Part shown: piece by piece, positions 17,175-26,385 of the stretch
How positions within the stretch are numbered: the stretch's first letter is position 1
Layout: each line of letters opens with the position of its first letter
Assembly (NCBI GenBank): GCA_044220545.1
Contig: JBGAQX010000009.1
Location: 17,187 to 81,186, forward strand
DNA from: Fen-999 sp044220545
GTDB lineage: Bacteria > Pseudomonadota > Gammaproteobacteria > Burkholderiales > Rhodocyclaceae
Direction of reading: 5' to 3'
DNA: 64,000 nt
The notes under the pieces: generated by a model
Told to the model about the DNA's origin: nothing
The model's database searches: none
What the model saw: only the letters and a program-made list of their open reading frames with translations
Program-made: the position numbers and the translations under genes

Positions 17175-18565
17175 AGCAGGACCCTCCGGAAATCGCCGAG
17201 CAACCGGGCGAGTGTCGCGTTGAAGCGGGTCGCCAGCGCGCCGTCGATCACGCGGTGATCGGCCGAGAGCGACAAGGGCAGGATCAGGCGCGGCACGAAG
17301 GCCGTGCCGTCCCAGACCGGCTTCATGCTCGACTTCGAAACGCCGAGGATGGCGACTTCCGGCGCATTGACGATCGGCGAGAAGGCGGTGCCGCCGATGC
17401 CGCCCACCGAGGAAATGGTGAACGTGGCGCCCTGCATGTCGGCCGGGCCGAGCTTGCCATCACGCGCCTTGGCGGCCAGTTCGGAGGTCTCGCGGGCGAT
17501 GGCGAGAATGCCCTTCTGGTCGGCGTTCTTCAGCACCGGCACCATCAGGCCGTTCGGCGTGTCGGCGGCGAAACCGATGTGCCAGTAATTCTTGAAGACC
17601 TGACTCATTTCGCCACCCTGGCCGTCCAGCGAACTGTTGAGGTCCGGGTACGTCTTCAGGGCCGCGACCACGGCTTTGATCAGGAAGGCGAGCATGGTGA
17701 TCTTCGTGCCGGCCTTCTCGTTTTCCTTGTTCAATTGAACGCGCAAGGCCTCCAGCTCGGTGATGTCGGCGTCCTCGTGATAGGTGACCGCCGGAATCAT
17801 CACCCAGTTGCGGGCCAGATTGGGACCGGAAATCTTCTTGATGCGCGACAGCGGCTTGACCTCGATGGGGCCGAACTTGGCGAAATCCACCTGCGGCCAG
17901 GGCAGCAGGTCGATGCCGCCGCCCGCCGGCGCGACCGCCGATGCCGGCGCGACAGTCGTTGCGGTCGTTGCGGCCAGCGCCGTCTTGACATAGCCCTGGA
18001 CGTCGGCCTGGAGGATGCGTCCCTTCGGGCCGGTGCCCGTGACGTGGCCGACATCGACGCCCAGCTCGCGCGCGAAACGGCGCACCGAAGGGCTGGCGTG
18101 CGCCTTGGCGCCGCCGGATGCCGCGAGAACCTCGGCGGGCGTGGGCATGCTGATCATGGCGGGCGCCGTGGTCGGCTCCGCCTCCGTCGGCCGCAGGTTG
18201 CAGACTTCGCCCTCCGCCGCCACCGATTCGGCGGGCGCGGCGGCCCTGGCGGGCGCGCCGGCGGCGATTGGTGCCGCCGGTGCCGCCGGCACGGTGGCAA
18301 GCGGTGGTTCGGCGGCGGCGGGTGCGCCGGCTTCCAGCAACAGCACCAGGCTGCCCTCGGCGACCTTGTCGCCGATCTTGACCAGCACTTCCCTGACGAC
18401 GCCGGCCAGCGGCGCGGGCACATCCATGGTCGCCTTGTCCGATTCGAGGGAGACCAGCGGGTCCTCGGCCTTGACCGTGTCGCCCGGCTTGACGTGGATT
18501 TCGATGACCGGTACGTCCTTGAAGTCGCCGATGTCGGGTACTTTCACTTCGATGGGCGCGCTCAT
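17171..18565 (-). CDS. aceF: Dihydrolipoyllysine-residue acetyltransferase (PDH E2)
   Basis: 464 residues: one lipoyl domain with the lipoylated Lys44 in ESDKATMD; an Ala/Pro-rich linker; a peripheral-subunit-binding domain ('ASPSVRRFARELGVD'); and a catalytic domain ending with the active-site motif DHRVIDG (His437). E. coli AceF has three lipoyl domains, while many betaproteobacteria have one or two. It transfers the acetyl group to CoA in the core of the complex. It is preceded by aceE (3-base gap) and overlaps lpdA. Confidence 0.97.
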   Translation of the reverse strand: MSAPIEVKVPDIGDFKDVPVIEIHVKPGDTVKAEDPLVSLESDKATMDVPAPLAGVVREVLVKIGDKVAEGSLVLLLEAGAPAAAEPPLATVPAAPAAPIAAGAPARAAAPAESVAAEGEVCNLRPTEAEPTTAPAMISMPTPAEVLAASGGAKAHASPSVRRFARELGVDVGHVTGTGPKGRILQADVQGYVKTALAATTATTVAPASAVAPAGGGIDLLPWPQVDFAKFGPIEVKPLSRIKKISGPNLARNWVMIPAVTYHEDADITELEALRVQLNKENEKAGTKITMLAFLIKAVVAALKTYPDLNSSLDGQGGEMSQVFKNYWHIGFAADTPNGLMVPVLKNADQKGILAIARETSELAAKARDGKLGPADMQGATFTISSVGGIGGTAFSPIVNAPEVAILGVSKSSMKPVWDGTAFVPRLILPLSLSADHRVIDGALATRFNATLARLLGDFRRVLL

Positions 18566-18568
18566 GGC

Positions 18569-21253
18569 TTACACCTTCGTGGGGTTGGGCTTGTTGGGAT
18601 CGAGGCCGTACTTCCCGATGGCCTCGGCAACCCGGGCGGCATCGATCTGTCCGTCGTCGGCCAGCGAACGCAGCGCGGCGAGGATGATCCAGTGGCGATC
18701 CACCTCGAAGAAATGGCGGAGCTGCTCGCGGGTGTCGGAGCGACCGAAGCCGTCGGTGCCCAGCACGGTGTAGCGGCGGCCGCTCTGGCAGACGAACGGC
18801 CGGATCTGCTCGGCGTAGAGACGTATGTAGTCGGTGGCGGCGATGACCGGGCCGCGCGTGTCGGCCAGGCACTTGGTGACGTGGCAGACCCTGGGCGGCT
18901 CACCGGCGTTGAGCAGATGATGGCGGGTACACTCGTGACCGTCGCGGCCCAGTTCGGTGAAGCTCGGGCAGCTCCACAGGTCGGATTCGACGCCCCAGTC
19001 GTCACGCAGCAATTCGGCGGCGGCGATGGTCTCGCGGAAGATCACCCCGGAGCCGAGCAGTTGCACGCGCGGGCCGTTGGAGGCGGTGCCGCGCCGGAAC
19101 AGGTACATGCCCTTGAGGATGTCGTCATGCGCGCCCTCGGGCATTTCGGGATGCTCGTAGTTCTCGTTCATCACCGTCAGGTAATAGAACACGTCCTCCT
19201 GCTCCGTGACCATGCGGCGCAGGCCATCGCGGATGATGACCGCGACTTCGTAGCCGAAGGTGGGGTCGTAGGAGACGCAGTTGGGTATGGTCGCGGAGAA
19301 CAGGTGGCTGTGACCGTCCTCGTGCTGCAGGCCCTCGCCGTTGAGCGTCGTGCGTCCCGCCGTGCCGCCGACCAGGAAGCCGCGCGCCCGCGAGTCGCCG
19401 GCCGCCCAGGCCAGATCGCCGGTGCGTTGCAGGCCGAACATGGAATAGAAGATATAGACGGGAATCATTTGCACGCCGTGCGTCGAGTACGCGGTGGCGG
19501 CGGCGATCCAGTCGGCCATCGCGCCGGCTTCGTTGATGCCTTCCTGAAGGATCTGGCCGTCCTTCGATTCCTTGTAGAACATCAACTGGTCGGCGTCCTG
19601 CGGCACATAGGCCTGGCCCTGCTGGTTCCAGATGCCGAACTGGCGGAACATGCCTTCCATGCCGAAGGTGCGCGATTCGTCGGGCACGATCGGCACGATG
19701 TGGCGGCCGAGCGCCTTGTCGCGCAGCAGGGTGTTGAGAATGCGCACGAAGGCCATCGTGGTCGAGAACTCCCGCCCGGCGCCGGATGCCTTGAGCAGGG
19801 CGTCGAAGGCCGACAGGGGCGGCACCGGCATTGGTTCGACGCGGCGCCGGCGTTTCGGCAGGTAGCCGCCCAGCGCCAGGCGATGCTCGCGCATGTACTT
19901 GAGCTCGGGTGAGTCCTCGGCGAACTTCAGGTAGGGCAGGTCTTCCAGTTGCTCGTCGCTGATCGGCAGCTTGAATCGGTCGCGGAAGGCCCGGATCGAG
20001 GTGGTGCCCATCTTCTTCTGTTGATGGGTGATGTTCTGCGCCTCGCCCGATTCGCCCATGCCGTAACCCTTGATGGTCTTGGGCAATATGACCGTCGGCT
20101 GCCCGGTATGGGCGGCGGCGGCGGCGTAGGCGGCGTAGACCTTGTGCGGGTCGTGACCGCCGCGATTCAGGCGCCAGATGTCGTCGTCGGACCAGGTGGC
20201 GACCAGGGCCTTCAGTTCCGGCGTGTTGAAGAAGTGTTCGCGCACGTAGGCGCCGTCCTTCGACTTGAAGGTCTGGTAGTCGCCGTCGACGCACTCCATC
20301 ATGCGGCGGCGCAGGTGGCCATGCTTGTCCTGGGCCAGCAGTGTGTCCCAATAGCTGCCCCACACGACCTTGATGACGTTCCAGCCGGCGCCGCGAAAAT
20401 CGGCTTCCAGTTCCTGGATGATCTTGCCATTGCCGCGCACCGGACCGTCGAGGCGCTGCAGGTTGCAGTTCACCACGAAGATCAGGTTGTCGAGCTTCTC
20501 GCGCCCGGCCATGCCGATGGCGCCCATCGACTCCGGCTCGTCCATCTCGCCGTCGCCCATGAAGGCCCAGACCTTGCGGCCGGTGGTATCGGCCATGCCC
20601 CGGTCGTGCATGTACTTCATGAAACGGGCCTGGTAGATGGCTTGCAAGGGGCCGAGGCCCATCGAGACGGTGGGGAACTGCCAGAAATCGGGGAACAGCC
20701 AGGGGTGGGGGTAGGAGGGCAGGCCCTTGCCATCGACCTCCTGGCGGAAGCCGTCGAGCTGCTGTTCGGTCAGACGGCCGAGCAGAAAGGCGCGGGCGTA
20801 GATGCCGGGGGCGGAATGGCCCTGCATGAAGATCAGGTCGCCGCCATGCTGCTCGGTTGGCGCGTGCCAGAAGTGCTGGAAGCCAACGTCATAGAGCGTG
20901 GCCGCCGAGGCGAAGCTGGCGATGTGGCCGCCGAGGTTGGAGTCGCCCTTGTTGGCGCGCAGGACCATGGCCAGCGCGTTCCAGCGCACGTAGGCGCGGA
21001 TGCGGTTCTCCAGCGCGTAGTCGCCGGGCGCCGACGGCTGGCGGTCCGCCGGAATGGTGTTGACGTATTCGGTATTGGCCGAGTAGGGGATGTTGATGCC
21101 GGCGCGATGGCCGAGTTCGATCAGCTTCTCGATCAGGAAGTGGGCGCGTTCGGGGCCTTCCTGGGCAATCACGGCTTCGAGGGCTTCGAGCCACTCGCGG
21201 GTTTCCTGGCTGTCCTCGTCGAGCGACGACGGTCCGGCGGGATAGGCGGACAT
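18569..21253 (-). CDS. aceE: Pyruvate dehydrogenase E1 component (homodimeric)
   Basis: 894 residues, the length of the homodimeric AceE class. The ThDP-binding motif begins GDGEMDEPES and ends near NCNLQRLDGPV; 'RGFLVGGTAGRTTLNGEGLQH' style segments of the pyrimidine domain are present. It decarboxylates pyruvate and acetylates the lipoyl group of AceF. First gene of aceE-aceF-lpdA. Its start is 211 bases from porG, which runs the other way, so two unrelated pyruvate-oxidising systems share one promoter region. Confidence 0.98.
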   Translation of the reverse strand: MSAYPAGPSSLDEDSQETREWLEALEAVIAQEGPERAHFLIEKLIELGHRAGINIPYSANTEYVNTIPADRQPSAPGDYALENRIRAYVRWNALAMVLRANKGDSNLGGHIASFASAATLYDVGFQHFWHAPTEQHGGDLIFMQGHSAPGIYARAFLLGRLTEQQLDGFRQEVDGKGLPSYPHPWLFPDFWQFPTVSMGLGPLQAIYQARFMKYMHDRGMADTTGRKVWAFMGDGEMDEPESMGAIGMAGREKLDNLIFVVNCNLQRLDGPVRGNGKIIQELEADFRGAGWNVIKVVWGSYWDTLLAQDKHGHLRRRMMECVDGDYQTFKSKDGAYVREHFFNTPELKALVATWSDDDIWRLNRGGHDPHKVYAAYAAAAAHTGQPTVILPKTIKGYGMGESGEAQNITHQQKKMGTTSIRAFRDRFKLPISDEQLEDLPYLKFAEDSPELKYMREHRLALGGYLPKRRRRVEPMPVPPLSAFDALLKASGAGREFSTTMAFVRILNTLLRDKALGRHIVPIVPDESRTFGMEGMFRQFGIWNQQGQAYVPQDADQLMFYKESKDGQILQEGINEAGAMADWIAAATAYSTHGVQMIPVYIFYSMFGLQRTGDLAWAAGDSRARGFLVGGTAGRTTLNGEGLQHEDGHSHLFSATIPNCVSYDPTFGYEVAVIIRDGLRRMVTEQEDVFYYLTVMNENYEHPEMPEGAHDDILKGMYLFRRGTASNGPRVQLLGSGVIFRETIAAAELLRDDWGVESDLWSCPSFTELGRDGHECTRHHLLNAGEPPRVCHVTKCLADTRGPVIAATDYIRLYAEQIRPFVCQSGRRYTVLGTDGFGRSDTREQLRHFFEVDRHWIILAALRSLADDGQIDAARVAEAIGKYGLDPNKPNPTKV

Positions 21254-21463
21254 GGCGGTTGTCTCCTCCTGTTGAGGTTGGTTGCTGGCCCGCTGGTGGC
21301 GGGACGTTTTTCACACAGCTTAGCCCCGCCGGGTGGGCGGGTCGAATCGTGATGTTCCGGAATGTAAAACAAGAATTCGCATTGCGCAATACTGCACTGC
21401 CGCAATGACAGTGTCCGAGCGAGGGTGATATGGTGTCGTCCGACAGCAAGAGGAGACGACGAA
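21254..21463. promoter_or_regulatory. Shared promoter region of aceE and porG with palindrome ATTGCGCAAT
   Basis: The 210 bases between divergent aceE and porG hold a perfect 10-bp palindrome ATTGCGCAAT (21381-21390) and, 21 bases further on, a partial copy CGCAATG (21411-21417). The stretch 21360-21390 is markedly richer in A/T than the genes around it. I cannot place a confident -35/-10 pair. The palindrome is a candidate operator; the binding protein is unknown. Confidence 0.4.
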
Positions 21464-22057
21464 ATGTTTCAGGTTCGAATTCACGGCCGCGGCGGGCAGG
21501 GCGTGGTCACCGCCGCCGAAATGCTTTCCATCGCGGCTTTCGAGGAAGGGCGTCACGCCCAGGCATTTCCCAGCTTCGGGTCGGAGCGGACCGGGGCGCC
21601 GGTGGTGGCGTTCTGTCGCATTGCCGACCAGGAAATTCGCTTGCGAGAACCGATCATGGAGCCGGACGCGCTGATCATCCAGGATCCGACGCTGCTCCAC
21701 CAGGTGGATGTGTTCTCCGGACTGAAGAAGGACGGCTACATCCTCATCAACACCAACAAGACTTTCGATCAGCTCGGCCTGGGCGATTTCGTCCGCGACC
21801 GCGATCCGGCGCGCTTGTGTACCGTTGCCGCGACCGAAATATCGGTACGGCTGGTCGGCCGGCCGGTGCCCAACGTGCCGCTGCTGGGCGGCTTTGCGGC
21901 GGCCTCGGGGCTGATTCGGCTCGAATCGGTGATCAAGGCGATCAACGACAAGTTTTCCGGCAAGGTGGCGGCGGGCAACATCGCGGCCGCCACCGAGGCG
22001 TTCGATATGGTCCGCAAGGCAATCGAGGCGGCCAAGGAGGTGAGCAAGCATGCTTAA
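21464..22057 (+). CDS. porG: 2-oxoacid:acceptor oxidoreductase, gamma subunit
   Basis: 197 residues with the gamma-domain signature 'HGRGGQGVVTAAEML' near the N-terminus and 'SFGSERTGAPV', as in PorG of pyruvate:ferredoxin oxidoreductases and PadE of phenylglyoxylate oxidoreductase. The frame opens earlier, but an AGAGGAG lies eight bases before the ATG at 21464. Its end overlaps porA by eight bases. First of four genes (gamma, alpha, beta, NAD(P)-linked subunit). Pyruvate is the likely substrate because of the pyruvate dehydrogenase operon next door; phenylglyoxylate or another 2-oxoacid is not excluded. Confidence 0.9.
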   Translation: MFQVRIHGRGGQGVVTAAEMLSIAAFEEGRHAQAFPSFGSERTGAPVVAFCRIADQEIRLREPIMEPDALIIQDPTLLHQVDVFSGLKKDGYILINTNKTFDQLGLGDFVRDRDPARLCTVAATEISVRLVGRPVPNVPLLGGFAAASGLIRLESVIKAINDKFSGKVAAGNIAAATEAFDMVRKAIEAAKEVSKHA

Positions 22058-23303
22058 GCAGACAGAAGGATCGCGCGCCGTGGCCGAGGCCGTGGCGCTC
22101 TGCCGGCCGGAGGTGATCTGCGCCTATCCGATCTCGCCGCAGACGCACATCGTCGAGGCGCTGGGCGAGATGGTCAAGGACGGCTCGCTGACACCCTGCG
22201 AGTTCATCAACGTCGAATCGGAATTCGCCGCCATGTCGGTGGCCATTGGTTCCTCGGCGACCGGCGCCCGCACTTACACCGCCACCGCTTCGCAGGGCCT
22301 GCTGTTCATGGCCGAGGCGGTCTATAACGCCTCGGGGCTCGGCCTGCCGATCGTCATGACCGTCGCCAACCGCGCCATCGGCGCGCCGATCAACATCTGG
22401 AACGACCACTCCGACGCGCTGTCGCAGCGCGACTCCGGCTGGCTGCAAATCTTCGCCGAAACCAACCAGGAAGCGCTCGACCTGCACATCCAGGCCTTCC
22501 GCCTGGCCGAGGAATTGAGCCTGCCGGTGATGGTGTGCATGGATGGCTTCATCCTCACCCACGCCTACGAGCGGGTCGACATGCCGACCCAGGCGCAGGT
22601 CGACGCCTACCTGCCCAGGTACGAGCCGCGCCAGATTCTCGAGCCGGACGAACCGGTGTCGATCGGCGCCATGGTGGGTCCGGAGGCCTTCATGGAAGTC
22701 CGCTACCTGGCGCATGCCAAGCAGATGGAGGCGCTCAAGCTGATCCCGGACTATGCCGCCGAGTTCCGCAAGGTGTTCGGTCGCGATTCCGGGGGCCTGG
22801 TGCACACCTACAAGGCCGACGGCGCCGAGACCATGATTGTCGCGATGGGCTCGGTGCTCGGCACCATCAAGGACGTGGTCGACGAAATGCGCGAGGCGGG
22901 CCACAGCATCGGCGTGCTGGGCATCACCCTGTTCCGCCCCTTCCCGATCGCCCAGGTGCGCGACGCCCTGCACAGTGCCAAGCAGGTGGTGGTGCTGGAA
23001 AAGAGCTTGGCGGTCGGCCTGGGCGGCATTCTCGCCGCCAACGTGCGCATGGCCCTCTCGGCGCTGCCCATCGACGTCTATACCGTGGTCGCGGGCCTCG
23101 GCGGGCGACCGATTACCAAGCGTTCCTTGCATGCGCTGTTCCGCAAGGCGGAGAAGGACGACATCGGTCCGCTGACCTTCCTCGATCTGAACCAGGCCGT
23201 GGTGGACAAGCAACTGGAGCGCGAGCGCGCTGTGCGCCGTTCCGGGCCGGCGGCGGAAGCCATCCTGCGTGACATCGGCGTCGTTGCCGCCAAGATTGCC
23301 TAA
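22050..23303 (+). CDS. porA: 2-oxoacid:acceptor oxidoreductase, alpha subunit
   Basis: 417 residues with the alpha-subunit signature 'CAYPISPQTHIVE', 'EFAAMSVAIGSSATGARTYT' and 'ASQGLLFMAEA'; the C-terminal part contains the domain II segment 'GSVLGTIKDVVDEMREAG'. The alpha subunit carries the pyrimidine-side ThDP-binding domain and binds the 2-oxoacid. It overlaps porG and is nine bases from porB. Equivalent to PorA/PadG. Confidence 0.92.
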   Translation: MLKQTEGSRAVAEAVALCRPEVICAYPISPQTHIVEALGEMVKDGSLTPCEFINVESEFAAMSVAIGSSATGARTYTATASQGLLFMAEAVYNASGLGLPIVMTVANRAIGAPINIWNDHSDALSQRDSGWLQIFAETNQEALDLHIQAFRLAEELSLPVMVCMDGFILTHAYERVDMPTQAQVDAYLPRYEPRQILEPDEPVSIGAMVGPEAFMEVRYLAHAKQMEALKLIPDYAAEFRKVFGRDSGGLVHTYKADGAETMIVAMGSVLGTIKDVVDEMREAGHSIGVLGITLFRPFPIAQVRDALHSAKQVVVLEKSLAVGLGGILAANVRMALSALPIDVYTVVAGLGGRPITKRSLHALFRKAEKDDIGPLTFLDLNQAVVDKQLERERAVRRSGPAAEAILRDIGVVAAKIA

Positions 23304-23312
23304 GGAGTCGCG

Positions 23313-24326
23313 ATGTCTTTTCAACCCGTAAAGTTCTACCAGACCGGCACCTTTACCGTCGGCAACCGCCTGCTGCCTCCCGAGGAGCGCAGCGTGCAGT
23401 CGCAGGCGAAGCGCTACAACTCGATCAACTCCGGGCATCGCGCCTGCCAGGGCTGCGGCGAGGCGCTGGGGGCGCGCTATGCGATCGATGCCGTCATGGA
23501 GGCGACCAACGGCCGATTGATCTGCGCCAACGCCACCGGCTGTCTGGAAGTGTTCTCGACGCCGTATCCGGAAACCTCCTGGCAGGTGCCGTGGATTCAT
23601 TCGTTGTTCGGCAACACGGCGGCCGTGGCCACCGGCATTGCCGCGGCGCTGAAGATCAAGCAGCAAAAGGGCGAGCGGCGCAACATCCGCGTCGTTGCCC
23701 AGGGCGGCGACGGCGGCACCACGGACATCGGCTTCGGCTGCCTTTCCGGCATGTTCGAGCGCAATGACGACGTCCTGTACATCTGTTACGACAACCAGGG
23801 CTACATGAACACCGGCATCCAGCGGTCCAGCGCCACGCCGCCGGCGGCGCGCACGGCCACCACCATGGCGGTCGGGTCCGCGCCGGGCAATGTCTTTGGT
23901 CAGGGCAAATACGTGCCGGCCATCGCCATGGCCCACGAGATTCCCTACGTCGCCACCGCGACAGTTGCCGACCTGCGCGATTTGGAAGCCAAGGTGCGCC
24001 GGGCCATGGAGTTCCATGGCGCCCGCTACATCCACATCCTGGTGCCTTGTCCGCTCGGCTGGGGCAGCGCCTCGCACGAGACCATCCACCTGGCGCGGCT
24101 GGCCAAGGAGACCGGGCTGTTCCCGGTGTTCGAGGCCGAGCGCGGCGAGGTTACCTCCGTCCTGAAGATACGGCGTCGCCAGCCGGTGGAGGAATACCTC
24201 AAGCCGCAGAAACGTTATGCCCACCTGTTCGGCAAGACGCCGCAAGTGGAAGTCATTGCCCGCCTGCAAGGAATGGCGGACCGCAACATCCGCAAGTACG
24301 GACTCCTGGATACGGAGACGCAGTGA
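23313..24326 (+). CDS. porB: 2-oxoacid:acceptor oxidoreductase, beta subunit
   Basis: 337 residues with the ThDP/Mg motif 'GDGGTTDIGFG' to 'YDNQGYMNTG', the cluster-ligand start 'CQGCGEALGA' and the conserved 'NATGCLEV'. The beta subunit binds the diphosphate of ThDP and a [4Fe-4S] cluster. The stop TGA shares one base with the ATG of the next gene (TGATG overlap), indicating tight coupling. Confidence 0.93.
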   Translation: MSFQPVKFYQTGTFTVGNRLLPPEERSVQSQAKRYNSINSGHRACQGCGEALGARYAIDAVMEATNGRLICANATGCLEVFSTPYPETSWQVPWIHSLFGNTAAVATGIAAALKIKQQKGERRNIRVVAQGGDGGTTDIGFGCLSGMFERNDDVLYICYDNQGYMNTGIQRSSATPPAARTATTMAVGSAPGNVFGQGKYVPAIAMAHEIPYVATATVADLRDLEAKVRRAMEFHGARYIHILVPCPLGWGSASHETIHLARLAKETGLFPVFEAERGEVTSVLKIRRRQPVEEYLKPQKRYAHLFGKTPQVEVIARLQGMADRNIRKYGLLDTETQ

Positions 24327-25951
24327 TGGACAAGCCCTTCGCGATCACCCTCAACCCCGGCTCCTCGCTGGCCAACCATACCGGTTCCTGGCGCACCATG
24401 CGGCCGGTCTATGTGGACCGGCTGCCGCCCTGCAACGCCGCCTGCCCGGCCGGCGAGAACATCCAGGGCTGGCTCTTCCACGCCGAAAGTGGCGACTACG
24501 AGAAGGCCTGGCGCAGCCTCACCGAGAACAATCCGCTGCCGGCCATCATGGGCCGCGTCTGCTATCACCCCTGCCAGGGCGGCTGCAACCGGCAGAACGT
24601 CGATGCCGCCGTCGGCATCAACGCCGTGGAACGCTTCCTCGGCGACGAGGCGATCAAGCAAGGCTGGGCGTTCACCAAGCCGACCCGGCAGAGCGGCAAG
24701 CGCGTGCTGGTCGTCGGCGCTGGTCCTTCGGGCCTTTCGGCCGCCTACCAGTTGGCTCGGCTCGGCCATGCCGTCGAGATCCACGAGGCCGGGCCGATGG
24801 CCGGCGGCATGATGCGCTTTGGCATCCCCAAGTATCGCCTGCCGCGCGAGATCATCGATGCCGAGGTGCGACGCATCGTCGACCTCGGCGTCGTCATTCG
24901 CTATGACGCCAAGGTGGCCAACATCGCCGAGGCCATGCAGGCCGGCGGCTTCCATGCCGCCTTCCTCGCCGTCGGCGCCCACATCGGCAAGCGCGCCTAC
25001 ATTCCGGCGGCCGACGCCACCAAGATCGTCGACGCGGTTTCCGTGCTGCGCTCCATGGAAGGCGAGGACAAGCCGATGCTCGGCCGGCGCGTGGTGGTCT
25101 ATGGCGGCGGCAATACCGCCATCGACGTGGCGCGCACCGCCAAGCGCCTGGGCGCCACCGAGGCCATCATCGTCTATCGCCGTACCCGCGAAAAAATGCC
25201 CGCCCACGACTTCGAGGTCGAGGAAGCCCTGCAGGAAGGTGTGATGGTCAAGTGGCTGTCCACCATCAAGCACGCCGGCGAGGGCAACATCACCATCGAG
25301 AAGATGGCGCTCGACGAAAAGGGCTTTCCCCAACCGACGGGCGAGTTCGAAACGCTGGAGGCCGACTCCGTGGTGCTGGCGCTGGGCCAGGACGTCGACC
25401 TGTCGCTGCTCGAAGGCGTGCCCGGGCTGGAGGTCAAGGACGGCGTCGTGCAGGTGACGCCGAACATGATGACCGGCCACCCCGGCATCTTCGCCGGCGG
25501 CGACATGGTGCCCTCCGAGCGCACCGTCACGGTGGCCGTTGGCCATGGCAAGAAAGCCGCCCGGCACATCGACGCCTGGCTGCGCAACGAGACTTATCAG
25601 CCGGCGCCCAAGCACGAACTGGCGGGCTTCGACAAGCTCAACCCCTGGTATTACTCGGAGGCCTACCACCAGGTGCGGCCAGTGCTGGACATCATCCGCC
25701 GCCAGTCCAGCTTCGACGAGGTGGTGCAGGGCCTGAACGAGAACAACGCCCTGTTCGAGGCGCGCCGCTGCCTCTCCTGCGGCAATTGCTTCGAGTGCGA
25801 CAACTGCTACGGCGTCTGCCCGGACAATGCCGTGATCAAACTCGGCCCGGGCAAGCGCTTCCAGTTCAACTACGACTACTGCAAGGGCTGCGGCGTCTGC
25901 GTCGCCGAATGCCCCTGCGGCGCGATCAAGATGGTGGCGGAGGAAATCTGA
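24326..25951 (+). CDS. GltD-like FAD/NAD(P) oxidoreductase fused to a 2[4Fe-4S] ferredoxin
   Basis: 541 residues. The N-terminal GltD-type region has its cluster cysteines ('CNAACPAGENIQGW', 'CYHPCQGGCNRQ'), an FAD site 'VVGAGPSGLSAAYQ' and an NAD(P) site 'VVYGGGNTAIDVAR'. The C-terminal about 60 residues are a PorD-type ferredoxin ('CLSCGNCFECDNCYGVCPD', 'CKGCGVCVAECPCGAI'). It probably takes electrons from the ThDP-bound intermediate and reduces NAD(P)+, so the enzyme need not use free ferredoxin. In phenylglyoxylate:NAD oxidoreductase the equivalent parts, PadH and PadF, are separate proteins; here they are fused. The direction of electron flow in the cell is not known. Confidence 0.88.
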   Translation: MDKPFAITLNPGSSLANHTGSWRTMRPVYVDRLPPCNAACPAGENIQGWLFHAESGDYEKAWRSLTENNPLPAIMGRVCYHPCQGGCNRQNVDAAVGINAVERFLGDEAIKQGWAFTKPTRQSGKRVLVVGAGPSGLSAAYQLARLGHAVEIHEAGPMAGGMMRFGIPKYRLPREIIDAEVRRIVDLGVVIRYDAKVANIAEAMQAGGFHAAFLAVGAHIGKRAYIPAADATKIVDAVSVLRSMEGEDKPMLGRRVVVYGGGNTAIDVARTAKRLGATEAIIVYRRTREKMPAHDFEVEEALQEGVMVKWLSTIKHAGEGNITIEKMALDEKGFPQPTGEFETLEADSVVLALGQDVDLSLLEGVPGLEVKDGVVQVTPNMMTGHPGIFAGGDMVPSERTVTVAVGHGKKAARHIDAWLRNETYQPAPKHELAGFDKLNPWYYSEAYHQVRPVLDIIRRQSSFDEVVQGLNENNALFEARRCLSCGNCFECDNCYGVCPDNAVIKLGPGKRFQFNYDYCKGCGVCVAECPCGAIKMVAEEI

Positions 25952-26004
25952 GCGCGCACTGCGGCGCTACAATGACAAGCGGATTCACGTTGCGGAGAAG
26001 AGGC

Positions 26005-26385
26005 ATGGGCATCACGTACGCTGACATTGCTATCGAGAACCCGTACTCGAAGCGCAGACTCCCGGCCCGCGCGCTGGTCGATTCCGGGGCTGTCTTTTTC
26101 ACCATCCCGGATCACCTGGCGGTGCAGCTCGGCTTCGACCCCACGGAAGTCAGTACCCGCGAAATCATCCTCGCCGATGGCACCCGTAAACCCGTACCGA
26201 TGATCGGCCCACTGCGCGTCCACTTCGCCGACCGCTACTGCGACTTGTCAGCCCTCGTCATGGGCGACGAGCCCCTGTTCGGCGCGGTGCCGATGGAAAT
26301 GATGGATCTCGTCCTGCACCCGGCATCGCAAACCCTGACGGTCAACCCCGCGAGTCCCTTCGTGCCGGTGGCGCTGGCGAAGTAG
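26005..26385 (+). CDS. Retropepsin-like clan AA aspartic protease family protein
   Basis: 126 residues. 'ARALVDSGAVFFTIP' carries the D-S-G catalytic triad motif of retropepsin-like proteases, followed by the hydrophobic flap region and 'LFGAVPMEMMDLVLHP', the second conserved segment. There is only one Asp motif, so it should act as a homodimer. Bacterial members are common beside toxin-antitoxin and mobile regions but their substrates are unknown. GGAGAAGAGG precedes the ATG at 26005; longer in-frame starts upstream overlap the previous gene in another frame. It has no signal peptide. Confidence 0.75.
   Translation: MGITYADIAIENPYSKRRLPARALVDSGAVFFTIPDHLAVQLGFDPTEVSTREIILADGTRKPVPMIGPLRVHFADRYCDLSALVMGDEPLFGAVPMEMMDLVLHPASQTLTVNPASPFVPVALAK

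Noticed and set aside
17255..19912. 885-codon open frame on the plus strand opposite aceF and aceE
   Set aside because: It is an artefact of high GC content and codon bias; the translation is His/Gly/Arg/Val-rich without motifs, and the opposite strand encodes clear E2 and E1 proteins.
25968..25973. TACAAT as a -10 box before the aspartic protease gene
   Set aside because: No acceptable -35 at 16-18 bases; kept only as a possibility.
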